The notes under the pieces are model-generated. The model searched no databases. It was not told the DNA's origin and saw only the letters and a list, made by a program, of their open reading frames with translations. Source: CAWIMX01 sp963837345 (lineage in GTDB: Bacteria > Acidobacteriota > Vicinamibacteria > Vicinamibacterales > CAVVIG01). From it: a stretch of 64,000 bases of DNA. Positions 48,605 to 58,195 of the stretch are shown piece by piece. The first letter of the stretch is position 1. Each line of letters begins with the position of its first letter. The stretch spans positions 496,001 through 560,000 of the forward strand of contig CAWIMX010000001.1 in NCBI GenBank assembly GCA_963837345.1, given 5' to 3'. The position numbers were made by a program, and so were the translations under genes.

Positions 48605-50399
48605 GCCCTTCCCCTTCCCTCAACATCGTGTACCGATCGACGGCCAGATCGGACCACGCCTCGACGTGCCCGCTCGGCCAGGTCACTCGTACCTGCACGG
48701 GCTCCGCAGATCCGCCCAGGCCGACGAGCACGCGCGGATCGTTCGCCGACGCGTAGCTCCCGTCGGCGCGCGCGCGGCGCCACAGCGTGAGACCGTCCTG
48801 GCTCGTGACGGCGACCCGCGCCCCGAGCATGTCGCGACCCTGGCGACCCAATAACCTCACACCCACCCAATGATTGCGGCTGCCAATCTGGTTGATGAGG
48901 AGGCGAGTAGGCCCGTTCGCGTTGGCGATCACGACGTCCATGTCGCCGTCGTTGTCGAGATCGCCGAACGCCGCGCCGCGGCTCACCTCGGACAGCTGGA
49001 ACACAGCGCCGGCCCGATCCGTGACGTCCTCGAATCTTCCAGTGCGCAGGTTGCGGAACACCTGGTTGCGCTGCTGCAGCGGAAAGAGGTTGTCGGGACC
49101 GAGCGCCTCGAGGTTCTGGGTGACGGTACCGTTGACCGCCACGATGTCCAGCCAGCCGTCGTTGTCGAAATCGATCCAGCCGGCGCCGAAGCCCGTGTAG
49201 CGAAGGCTGGGCGCGCGAATGCCCTGCCGTGCGCTCTGGTCGTCGAACAGGCCGGAGCCGTCGTTCACATACAGTGTACTGCCCTGACCCGTGAGCTCGC
49301 CGATGACCAGATCTTCGTCGCCGTCGTTGTCGAAGTCGCCCGCGTCGACGCCCATGTCCGCCTTGAGCTCGCCGTCGGTTCCCGCCGCCACGCCCACCAG
49401 CGGCGCCAGGTTTCGAAAGGTGCCGTCATGCTGGTTGATCCATAGCTGGTTCTCGCGCTGGTCGTTGGCGACGAAGATATCGATCCAGCCGTCGCCGTCG
49501 AAATCGGCGGTGGCGGCGCCGAGCGCGGGCCCGAACTCGCGCTCCAGGCCGGCGGAGGCGGTGACGTCCACGAACGTCCCATTGCCGCGGTTCCGATAGA
49601 GCCGGCTCGGCTGCGGGCGATACACGTCGGGTGGACAGTAGTCCGGGGGACCAGAAGGGCTGAAGCATGGAATGTGCGTGTCGAGCGTGTAGCGCAGGTA
49701 ATTCCCCACGAACAGATCGAGCCATCCGTCCCGATCGAAGTCCACGAAGGCGGCGGACACACTCCAGGACGATGGATCGCGCGTGCCGGATCGTGACGAG
49801 ACGTCGCTGAAGGTGCCGTCGCCATTGTTCCGGAACAACTGATTACGACCGAATCCCGTGAGATACAGATCGACCCACCCATCGTTGTCCACGTCCCCGG
49901 CCGCCACGCCCATGCCGTATCCGCCCGCAGTCAGTCCGCTCTCCGTCGTCACATCTGTGAAGTGCAGCGTCCGACTGCCGTCCGGGTGGACGACGAGGTC
50001 GTTGCGATACAGCCGGTCCGTGAGCGGGCCTTTCGGCGGCGTCGCGAGCGGCTGCTCCTTTCCAAGCCGGCCGCCCTGCACGAGATAGACGTCGAGGTCG
50101 CCGTCGTTGTCGTAGTCGAACAGCGCAACGCCGGGTCCCATGATCTCGGGCTGGTAGAAGTGCCCCGACATGCCGTTGAAATGGATGAAGTCGATCCCGG
50201 ATGCCGCGGCCCGGTCGACGAACCACTCCTCGTCGGCTCCGTCCAGGTGGACGGCCGACCCGCGGCTGACGGTGCTCGAGGACCGGGGTGATTCGGCACC
50301 TGACGCGGCGGGCCCGGACGTGCAGGAAACCGTTCCCGCACAGAAAGCCGCCAGCAGGAACGGCACGGCGGACGAGAGGCGTTGCGTCCTCACCGCCAT
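48591..50399 (-). CDS. CRTAC1-family secreted lipoprotein (VCBS/FG-GAP + ASPIC/UnbV), copy B
   Basis: A 602-residue paralog of the protein at 39.1-40.9 kb with the same order: signal, propeller with DYDNDGDLDVYLVQGG, DVDNDGWVDLYLTG, DFDNDGDEDLVIGEL, DFDNDGWLDIVAVNG and DLDNDGDMDVVIAN, then ASPIC/UnbV (HWVGVRLLG, RARADGSYASANDPRVLVGLG). The signal ends in a lipobox-like GTVSC, so this copy is probably lipid-anchored, unlike copy A. The domain of ~15 identical residues RARADGSYASANDPR between copies is noteworthy. It overlaps the TPR-B start by 14 bases and is the first gene of that operon. The upstream gene, Fpg/Nei, lies 76 bases away in the same direction. ATG 50399 is chosen for its signal peptide. 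Confidence 0.88.
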   Translation of the reverse strand: MAVRTQRLSSAVPFLLAAFCAGTVSCTSGPAASGAESPRSSSTVSRGSAVHLDGADEEWFVDRAAASGIDFIHFNGMSGHFYQPEIMGPGVALFDYDNDGDLDVYLVQGGRLGKEQPLATPPKGPLTDRLYRNDLVVHPDGSRTLHFTDVTTESGLTAGGYGMGVAAGDVDNDGWVDLYLTGFGRNQLFRNNGDGTFSDVSSRSGTRDPSSWSVSAAFVDFDRDGWLDLFVGNYLRYTLDTHIPCFSPSGPPDYCPPDVYRPQPSRLYRNRGNGTFVDVTASAGLEREFGPALGAATADFDGDGWIDIFVANDQRENQLWINQHDGTFRNLAPLVGVAAGTDGELKADMGVDAGDFDNDGDEDLVIGELTGQGSTLYVNDGSGLFDDQSARQGIRAPSLRYTGFGAGWIDFDNDGWLDIVAVNGTVTQNLEALGPDNLFPLQQRNQVFRNLRTGRFEDVTDRAGAVFQLSEVSRGAAFGDLDNDGDMDVVIANANGPTRLLINQIGSRNHWVGVRLLGRQGRDMLGARVAVTSQDGLTLWRRARADGSYASANDPRVLVGLGGSAEPVQVRVTWPSGHVEAWSDLAVDRYTMLREGEGRAAP

Positions 50400-50475
50400 T
50401 GGAGGCCCAGCATACGCTGTGGCCCTCACCTGATCAATCGCGGCCCATTCGAGGCCGGTACGGCGGCCGGACACG

Positions 50476-51375
50476 TCACGGTTCGTCGATCGAGCGCGGC
50501 CAGTCGCCTTTCAGGAGCCGCGACAGCGACCGGTCGGCCAGGAGCCGCCCGCCCGTCTGGCAGCGCGCGCAGTAGTTGCATTCGTTGTCGGCGTAGACGA
50601 TCCGCTGCACCGGCGCGCCGCACACCGGGCAGGGCTGATGGAACCGGCCGTGCACCGCCATCTCGTCGCGGAACGCGGTGACGCGCTCCGGAAAGCCGCC
50701 GCCGGCGTCGCGCCGCAGATGATCGATCCACACGAGGAGCGTGGCGCGCGTGGCATCGTAAAGCCCGAGCGCCTGCGCGTCGCTGAGTCGGCTGGTCAGC
50801 AGGAGCGGCGACAGGCGCGCCGCGTGGAGAATCTCGTCCGAATAGGCGTTCCCGATGCCGCTGAACAACCGCGGATCCGTCAGCGCGCGCTTCAGCGTGT
50901 GGTTCTCGCGGCGCAGGGCCTCGGCGAACTGCGCCGCGGTGGCCTCGAGCGGCTCGAGCCCGCCTGGATCGAGGGCCGCCAGCCCCGCGGCGCCCGTCAC
51001 GATGCGGATCCAGGCCCGCTTCCGCGATCCGGCCTCCGTCAGGACGAGCGTGCCGTGCGGAAACTCGAACGTGGCGAGCACGATCCTCGACGGAATCGTC
51101 GGGGGCTTCTTCGCGGGCGCCGGTCGGGTTCGCCAGCGCAGCCGCCCGGCGATCATCAGATGGACGACGAGAAACACGTCGCCGTCGAAGCCGAGCACGA
51201 GGCGCTTTCCCATGCGCCGGGCGAGGATCACAGTGTTACCCTCGATCGCGGAGACGGGCGGATCCACAGATCGGAGGACGAAGCTGCTCCGAAGCGTCGC
51301 GCGCTCGAGGGGCCGGCCGACGACCAGCGCGTTCAGCGCGTCTAAGTAGACAGTGACGTCGGGCAGTTCAGGCAT
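50476..51375 (-). CDS. Fpg/Nei-family DNA glycosylase/AP lyase
   Basis: A 299-residue base-excision-repair enzyme that removes oxidised bases and nicks at the abasic site. MPELPDV supplies the catalytic N-terminal Pro2 and Glu3, which fixes the start at ATG 51375 although the frame is open upstream. The helix-two-turn-helix with FSGIGNAYSDEILHAA follows in the middle. The C-terminal zinc finger is CPVCGAP through CNYCARCQ with the DNA-intercalating hairpin. VHLMIAGRLRW is the lesion-loop region. MutM (8-oxoG) and Nei (pyrimidine) cannot be separated on this evidence. The divergent small secreted gene starts 88 bases away. Confidence 0.9.
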   Translation of the reverse strand: MPELPDVTVYLDALNALVVGRPLERATLRSSFVLRSVDPPVSAIEGNTVILARRMGKRLVLGFDGDVFLVVHLMIAGRLRWRTRPAPAKKPPTIPSRIVLATFEFPHGTLVLTEAGSRKRAWIRIVTGAAGLAALDPGGLEPLEATAAQFAEALRRENHTLKRALTDPRLFSGIGNAYSDEILHAARLSPLLLTSRLSDAQALGLYDATRATLLVWIDHLRRDAGGGFPERVTAFRDEMAVHGRFHQPCPVCGAPVQRIVYADNECNYCARCQTGGRLLADRSLSRLLKGDWPRSIDEP

Positions 51376-51463
51376 CGCTCGTGCACACGTCAGGCCTGAA
51401 AGTGTATCCGCGCCGGGGAGGCCTGAACCGCTGGCGCGCGTCGTGCACGCGTGGAGTAGTGCC

Positions 51464-52096
51464 ATGTGGAGAGCCAGGCAGACCAGTCGAACGACGAAAG
51501 CTGCCATCTTCTTGATGGCATGGACGTTAACGGCAACGACTCCGGCCGGGGCCACCGCGGCCCAGGACACGGATTCCGGGCAGCCTGCCGAGACCGCGTC
51601 ACCCGACCAGGACGCCGCTGCCCCCGCCACGAGCCTGCCCGTCTCGCTCGACCAGATTCGGAAGGACCTCGCGAAGGGAGAGGCCGGCGAGGGGCTTCGC
51701 GGACTCAACCAGACGCCACATTTCAAGGTCGAGATCGTCGAGCAACCGCAGAACTGGGCGCCGACATTCGACAAACGGGACTTCAGCAGCCCGGCCGTTC
51801 CCGGCGGGAACTACGCCTACGAACTCCAGCAGTTGATGTTCCCGAAAACGCGCTATCCGCTGGCGCAGCCGTACGCCGCGTTCAGCCAGGGCGAACTGCT
51901 GACCGTGTCGCTCACCACGCTCCTGCAGCAGCTGCTCACTCCCCAGGTGGTGAAGAGCGTCGAGGCGGCGCAACGCCGGCACGACGAGCAGGCCGCTCGC
52001 GACGAACTTGCGCGCGCGCTGAAGGAATACTGCGCGGCCCAGCCCAACGGCGGCGCGGGGGTCTTCGGCTGCGACAAGGTACAGGGGCCGAACTAG
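51464..52096 (+). CDS. Small secreted protein of unknown function
   Basis: A 210-residue protein with N-terminal export signal (TTKAAIFLMAWTLTATTPAGATA), an acidic Ala/Pro linker (~35-60), then a compact region from SLPVSLDQIRKDLAKGEAGEGLRGL. Two Cys (EYCAAQPNGGAGVFGC) near the end could form a disulfide. I recognise no family. ATG 51464 fits a start with a signal peptide; the frame is open further upstream. It is divergent from the DNA glycosylase and lies 68 bases before the sahH-operon regulator in the same direction, which has its own promoter, so a functional link is uncertain. Confidence 0.6.
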   Translation: MWRARQTSRTTKAAIFLMAWTLTATTPAGATAAQDTDSGQPAETASPDQDAAAPATSLPVSLDQIRKDLAKGEAGEGLRGLNQTPHFKVEIVEQPQNWAPTFDKRDFSSPAVPGGNYAYELQQLMFPKTRYPLAQPYAAFSQGELLTVSLTTLLQQLLTPQVVKSVEAAQRRHDEQAARDELARALKEYCAAQPNGGAGVFGCDKVQGPN

Positions 52097-52118
52097 AAGG
52101 CGCTCGGGGAATCGGGGG

Positions 52119-52164
52119 TTGACAAACGCCCCGATTAATCGTTTAATCCGGATTAACGGATTAA
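52119..52164 (+). promoter_or_regulatory. Promoter with overlapping ArsR-type operators for the sahH operon
   Basis: TTGACA (52119-52124), a 17-base spacer and TTTAAT (52142-52147) form a clear promoter. CGATTAATCG (52132-52141) is palindromic in the spacer. TTAATCCGGATTAA (52143-52156) is a perfect 14-base palindrome covering the -10 box and start site. GGATTAA repeats at 52150 and 52158; the second abuts the ATG. Repeated TTAATC half-sites suit a dimeric ArsR-type repressor, the first gene product itself. Confidence 0.75.
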
Positions 52165-53109
52165 ATGACTCGCGCCCCCGCCATCCTCGATCACCTGTCG
52201 GCCCTCGCCGACACAACCCGCAGCCGCCTCCTGCTCCTGCTCGACCGGCATGAGCTGACGGTCGGCGAGCTTTGCGCGGTCGTGCAGCTCCCGCAGTCCA
52301 CGGTCAGCCGGCACCTCAAGGCCCTGGCCGACAGCGGCTGGGTGGTCGCCCGCGCCGAGGGCACGAGCAATCTCTACTCCATGGCCAAAGAGGGCCAGGA
52401 CGCGCCGACGCGCCGCCTGTGGCAGCTCGTGAGAGAACAGGTCGGCCCGACGCCTGCGGCGGTCCAGGATCAACGCCGTCTGCAGGCCGCGCTCGCCGAT
52501 CGACGGAGCAAGTCGCAGGAATTCTTCTCCTCGTCGGCCGGCCAGTGGGACCGCGTGCGCGAGGAGCTCTTCGGCGGCCGCTTCCATCTCGAGGCGCTCG
52601 CCGCGCTCGCCGATCCGGACTGGACCATTGGCGATCTGGGGTGCGGCACGGGCCAGTTCTCGGCCGCGCTTGCGCCATTCGTCGCGCGCGTGGTCGCGGT
52701 CGACGGCTCGGCGGCGATGCTGCAGGCCGCCAAGCGGCGCCTGCACGCCTTCGAGAACGTGGACCTGCGCCGCGGGGAACTCGAGTCGTTGCCGATCGAC
52801 GATGGGCGGCTGGACGCCGCGACGGTGCTGCTCGTGCTCCACCACGTGCCGGATCCGGCGCGCGCCCTCGCCGAAGTGGCGCGCGTCGTCGCGCCCGGCG
52901 GCGTGTTGCTCGTGGTCGACATGCTGCCGCATGATCGCGAGAACTATCGCACGCAGATGGGCCATGTGTGGCTGGGCTTCGCCGACGAGCAGATGCGCGA
53001 CCTGTTGCGCGGCGCCGGTTTCGACCGGATCCGCATCGTTCCGCTGGCGCCGGCTGCGGATGCCAAAGGCCCCGCGCTCTTCGTCGCCCGCGCGGAGAAG
53101 CGGTCGTGA
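52165..53109 (+). CDS. ArsR-type regulator fused to SAM-dependent methyltransferase, upstream of sahH
   Basis: A 314-residue intact fusion. Residues 1-95 are an ArsR winged helix (LSALADTTRSRLLLLLDRHE, VGELCAVVQLPQSTVSRHLKALADSGW, GTSNLYSM). Residues ~130-310 are a class I methyltransferase with SAM loop IGDLGCGTGQFSAAL, acidic VVAVDGSAAMLQAAKRR, and VLLVLHHVPDPARAL. The methyltransferase may be catalytic or a SAM/SAH-sensing module. The start overlaps its own likely operator (TTAATCCGGATTAA). sahH begins 43 bases downstream behind AAGGAGAAGAGGA, in the same operon. A second, frameshifted fusion precedes metH at 34.6 kb. A role in controlling the SAM cycle is inferred from both contexts. Confidence 0.88.
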   Translation: MTRAPAILDHLSALADTTRSRLLLLLDRHELTVGELCAVVQLPQSTVSRHLKALADSGWVVARAEGTSNLYSMAKEGQDAPTRRLWQLVREQVGPTPAAVQDQRRLQAALADRRSKSQEFFSSSAGQWDRVREELFGGRFHLEALAALADPDWTIGDLGCGTGQFSAALAPFVARVVAVDGSAAMLQAAKRRLHAFENVDLRRGELESLPIDDGRLDAATVLLVLHHVPDPARALAEVARVVAPGGVLLVVDMLPHDRENYRTQMGHVWLGFADEQMRDLLRGAGFDRIRIVPLAPAADAKGPALFVARAEKRS

Positions 53110-53152
53110 TCGTCGTGGCGTCGTGAGGATCGTCAGCAGAAGGAGAAGAGGA

Positions 53153-54655
<1,503 letters not shown>

Positions 54656-54668
54656 TGCGGCTCAATGC

Positions 54669-54707
54669 CAGAATGCAGGAATGCGGAGGCGCATTTCCTG
54701 CATTCTG
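54669..54707 (+). terminator. Hairpin terminator after sahH
   Basis: CAGAATGCAGGAATGCG (54669-54685) pairs with CGCATTTCCTGCATTCTG (54690-54707) with one bulged base and a GAGG loop. No strong U-tract follows, so it is a weak intrinsic terminator or 3' stability hairpin. It begins 14 bases after the inferred sahH stop. Confidence 0.6.
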
Positions 54708-54951
54708 TGCCCTTCCTTGCGGGGGATGCGCCGGATTAGGCCATGCTCCTCGTGAACAGCATTCCCGTTCTCAGACGCCATCTCCCCCTTCGACAGCGAT
54801 GTGGTTGCGCGCCAGCGCCGAGCGATCGGCCGCCGGATCGACCGAGAATCGCGTCGATGTCTGCGTGCTCGAACGAACGGATGTGCTCCGGACCTGAGGC
54901 GCATGCTGGCCCCGCGGTGCGCAAGAGCAACCGGCCACGAAGATCGCCATC
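54708..54951. other. Intergenic region without recognised elements
   Basis: About 240 bases between the sahH hairpin and the damaged gamma-glutamylcyclotransferase-like gene. Several short open frames exist but none resembles a protein family, and I see no convincing promoter. Confidence 0.4.
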
Positions 54952-55408
54952 GTGGGGTGGGGTTCGCTGGTCTGGGATCCCCGGGACCTTCCTCGCGAGG
55001 GCGAGTGGCAACGCGGTGGGCCTGAACTGCCCGTCGAATTCTCACGCGTCTCCGGCGGCTCCCGCCTCACGCTCGTCATCGATCCCTCGGCGCCGGCGGT
55101 GCCCACGCGTTCTTTGTGGAGTGCCCGCGCAGATATCTCCGACGCCGTCGAAGACCTTCGAAAACCGGGATCTTCGCGTCGTGGTGTGTCGATCGCCACG
55201 TCGACGCCTGCGTGTGGACCGCGCTGCCCCGAACTTCACCGAGGAGCTCGGGCGGGAGTTCTCTCCCGATCACGCGATGTGTTATCTCGAACGCCTGGGT
55301 CCGAAGGCTCGTGACATCGCGTTGAGATACATTCGCAGCGCGCCGGTTGACGTCGACACTCCCGTGCGGCGGGTGGTGTCGGCCCGCTGGCCTGTGACGG
55401 TTGACTGA
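54952..55408 (+). pseudogene. Gamma-glutamylcyclotransferase-like fold protein, two homopolymer frameshifts
   Basis: The first segment reads VGWGSLVWDPRDL, like the GSLVWDP motif near the N-terminus of GGCT/AIG2-like proteins, and continues to DAVEDLRK. The frame then shifts at AAAA (55161-55164) to TGIFASWCVDRHVDACVWTALP. It shifts again at CCCC (55227-55230) to NFTEELGREFSPDHAMCYLERLGPKARDIALRYI, ending at the TGA at 55408. Adding one A and one C gives a continuous ~150-residue protein with the expected LPPNF. The start is unclear (GTG 54952 at the earliest). Either a sequence error in homopolymers or a decaying gene. GGCT-like assignment rests mainly on the first motif. Confidence 0.5.
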
Positions 55409-55489
55409 TGGCGCGTACACCCTCGCCGGAACAGGTCGCGTACGCATGGACGTCGCGTACCGCAGCAGCAGAGGTTGTGGCCGTGGGCG

Positions 55490-58042
55490 TTACGATTTCG
55501 TGGCGCGGCTCGACCTCGCCAGCCAGTCGAGCGCGACGACGACCTCTCGGCCGCGAGCGAGGTCGATGGGACGGATGAGCGCAATCGAGCGGCCGTCCGG
55601 CGACACGTCGTAGTCGCCGTAGGCCGGCACCGCGAACGAATCCTGCACGGTCCGCTGTCCGACAACGCGCACACCAGTCGAGGCATCGAGACTCGCCGCC
55701 ATCAGGCGTGTGCCGTTGACGTAGTAGAGTTGCGTGCCGTCGGGCGCCCACACCGGATCGCTGCCTTCGGCGATCTGCCAGCGGGCTCCGCCATCGCCGA
55801 GCGCAGTCACATAGACCGTGTCGCGGCCGGACTCGTCCGACACGTAGGCGAGCAGCTTGCCGTCAGCCGACAGGCTCGCGCTGGCGCCGCGCGCGAGACG
55901 CCGCCGTTCCCCGCCATCGACAACCTCGAGCCAGAGTTCACCCTCGGCGGTGGTCATCTCGAACAGTATCTGCTCGGCAGTCCATGCGGTCAGACGATGG
56001 AACTCGTTCATGTCCACGAGCCGCTGCTCCTCGGTGCGGCCGTCGGCGTTCTTGGTGTAGAGCCCGGAGGGCCGTCGGGTCGTCCAGAACGGGTCGCCGG
56101 AGAAGGCGACGGCTGTCCCATCAGCGGACCACGTGGGTGCCGTTCCACCGTCGAAGGTGAGTCTCGTGCCCGTCCCGGGCTCGGCGATGTCGTAGAGCCA
56201 GACGTCGTCGCTGGCGCGCGCGTCGAGGCGAGCCGCCACCGCCACGCGACGTCCATCCGGCGCGAATCGCGGACGGCTGAAGCGCCGGCTCTCGTCGAGG
56301 ACCCGTTCCTGCGCCCCCGAGAGATCCGAAATCGCGAGCACGAATTGTTCCGCGCCCGGCGCGTACGCCAGAGTGCCGCTGGGCGACACCGCGTAGTGGG
56401 TGGGCCCACCCGCTTCGAAGGCCAGCCCTTCGACGATCTGAGCCGGGGCGCCGGTCAGCGTCAGGCTCTTGGTGTCGAAGGGTGCCGCCAGCAGCGTCCG
56501 GCTGGGCGCGAGGAGCAGCTGGCCGCTCGAATAGCGTGGCGTGCCGCCGGGTGCCAGCGGGAATCGACGCCCGGTCTCGAGATCGATCGCGACAGCCTGA
56601 ACGCCGCCCCCCGGGCCCTCGCGACGGACTTCGGCGAGCACATGGCGGCCATCTGGCAGGAAATCGGGGCGGCGCATGTAGGTCTCGCCTTCCTCGGCGC
56701 GCAGCGGTGCGATCATCTCGGCACCGCCGCCACGCACAGGCACGACGTACAGCGGCGAACGCCAGCCGTACGTGAAGACGATCCGGTCGTCGGGTCCCCA
56801 GCTCGCGCCGGTCGGAGCGCCAGGGGCGGGTGTGATGTCCAATGGCGTCCCGCCCCCCACCGGCACACGCCGGAGTTGCGCGTCGGCGTAAAACCCGATC
56901 CACTGGCCGTCGGGCGAGCAGAACGGACTCATGGCCTCCGAGGTGCCCTCGATAGGCGTCGCGATGAGCTCATCGACGCCGCGGCGATAGAGCCGCCGGC
57001 CCGTGTCGTCCGTCACGGCGATGATCAAGGTCCGCCCGTCCGGCAGCAGCGTCATGGAGGGCGCGCAGACGGATGCGCGAGTCATGCGCCCGCCGCCGGA
57101 AAGCACGGCCGTGAAGCGCACCCGGTCGGGCTCCCCCGCCGCCGGCACGCGCAGCCATCCCCAGGCACCGAGCGCCGTCGCGCCAATGGCTCCGGCGACG
57201 GCGCCAACGAAGGCGCGCCGCGACGGCGCGTGCGAGAGCAATGCGTCGGCCGGCGCCTGCTCCAGCACGAGCCTGAAATCGCCGATGTCGCGCAGCCGGT
57301 CGCGCGGATCGTCTGCAAGACAGCATTTCAGGACGTGCCGCACGTTGGCGGGAATGCACTCCCCCTCGGGGCCGTTCGCGAGGGCGACTTCGAGCGCTCG
57401 ATCCCCGGACCCGATCCCGCGTGGCTTCTTGCCGGTGATCATCTCGTAGAGCACGACCCCGAACGCCCAGATGTCTGCACGCTTGTCGACCGGCTCACCG
57501 CGCAGTTGCTCGGGGGCCATGTACCCCGACGTGCCGAGCACGGCGCCGACTTGCGTCAGCCCGGTCGGCGCCATGGACAAACTCTCGTGGGATCCGATCC
57601 GCGCGAGCCCGAAGTCGAGCACCTTGACCGTGCCGCTCGGCGTGATCCTGATGTTCCCCGGCTTCATATCCCGATGGATGACGCCTTTCCCGTGCGCCGC
57701 GTCGAGAGCGGCGGCGATTTGCGTGGCGAACTCGAGCGCCACGGCGACGGGGATCGATCCACGCGCGAGTCGATCCGCGAGCGACTCCCCCTCGATCAGC
57801 TCCATGACGAGGTAGTCGGGACCCACGTCGTAGAGCGTGCAGATGTTGGGATGATTCAGCGCTGAGATCGCGTGCGCCTCACGGGCGAAGCGTTCCGTGA
57901 ACCGGTCGTCGGAGGTCTTGATTGCGACGGGGCGGTCGAGCCGCGTGTCGAGGGCCTTGTAGACGCAGCCCATGCCGCCGGCCCCGAGGAGCCCCTCGAT
58001 CCGGTAGGGTCCGAGCGACGCGCCTGGAACGATCTCCGGCAT
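55490..58042 (-). CDS. Ser/Thr protein kinase with C-terminal TolB-like beta-propeller
   Basis: An 850-residue membrane-associated kinase. The kinase domain (~10-270) has the P-loop GAGGMGCVY, Lys in VAIKTSD, the catalytic loop HRDMKPGN, DFGLARIG and the APE-like APEQLRGEP. It is complete. A membrane segment follows (RRAFVGAVAGAIGATALGAWGW, ~280-300). The rest (~310-840) is a propeller of TolB/PD40 repeats outside the membrane (FCSPDGQWIGFYAD, FAPDGRRVAVAAR, WSADGTAVAFSGD, DVSPDGRSIALIR), probably sensing an extracellular ligand. This is a common acidobacterial architecture. ATG 58042 lies 20 bases after TATAGT (58063-58068, minus strand). A decayed relative of the propeller lies at the window end. 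Targets are unknown. Confidence 0.92.
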   Translation of the reverse strand: MPEIVPGASLGPYRIEGLLGAGGMGCVYKALDTRLDRPVAIKTSDDRFTERFAREAHAISALNHPNICTLYDVGPDYLVMELIEGESLADRLARGSIPVAVALEFATQIAAALDAAHGKGVIHRDMKPGNIRITPSGTVKVLDFGLARIGSHESLSMAPTGLTQVGAVLGTSGYMAPEQLRGEPVDKRADIWAFGVVLYEMITGKKPRGIGSGDRALEVALANGPEGECIPANVRHVLKCCLADDPRDRLRDIGDFRLVLEQAPADALLSHAPSRRAFVGAVAGAIGATALGAWGWLRVPAAGEPDRVRFTAVLSGGGRMTRASVCAPSMTLLPDGRTLIIAVTDDTGRRLYRRGVDELIATPIEGTSEAMSPFCSPDGQWIGFYADAQLRRVPVGGGTPLDITPAPGAPTGASWGPDDRIVFTYGWRSPLYVVPVRGGGAEMIAPLRAEEGETYMRRPDFLPDGRHVLAEVRREGPGGGVQAVAIDLETGRRFPLAPGGTPRYSSGQLLLAPSRTLLAAPFDTKSLTLTGAPAQIVEGLAFEAGGPTHYAVSPSGTLAYAPGAEQFVLAISDLSGAQERVLDESRRFSRPRFAPDGRRVAVAARLDARASDDVWLYDIAEPGTGTRLTFDGGTAPTWSADGTAVAFSGDPFWTTRRPSGLYTKNADGRTEEQRLVDMNEFHRLTAWTAEQILFEMTTAEGELWLEVVDGGERRRLARGASASLSADGKLLAYVSDESGRDTVYVTALGDGGARWQIAEGSDPVWAPDGTQLYYVNGTRLMAASLDASTGVRVVGQRTVQDSFAVPAYGDYDVSPDGRSIALIRPIDLARGREVVVALDWLARSSRATKS

Positions 58043-58195
58043 ATGCGGCCCGCTGCCGCAGGACTATATCCCATCCCCCCAGGCGTTCCCTCCCAGCGTC
58101 GCCCGTGTCCGTTCCTCCCTGCAGGGCAACGGCAGTGGCCCGCTGAATGGCACCTGCCAGCGATTCTCGCGAGCGCTCTGACAGGGAGGATTGCC
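58043..58195. promoter_or_regulatory. Divergent intergenic region, kinase and tannase-remnant sides
   Basis: TATAGT (58063-58068, minus strand) serves the kinase. On the plus strand GGGAGGA (58184-58190) precedes ATG 58196. No other clear element is seen. Confidence 0.4.
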
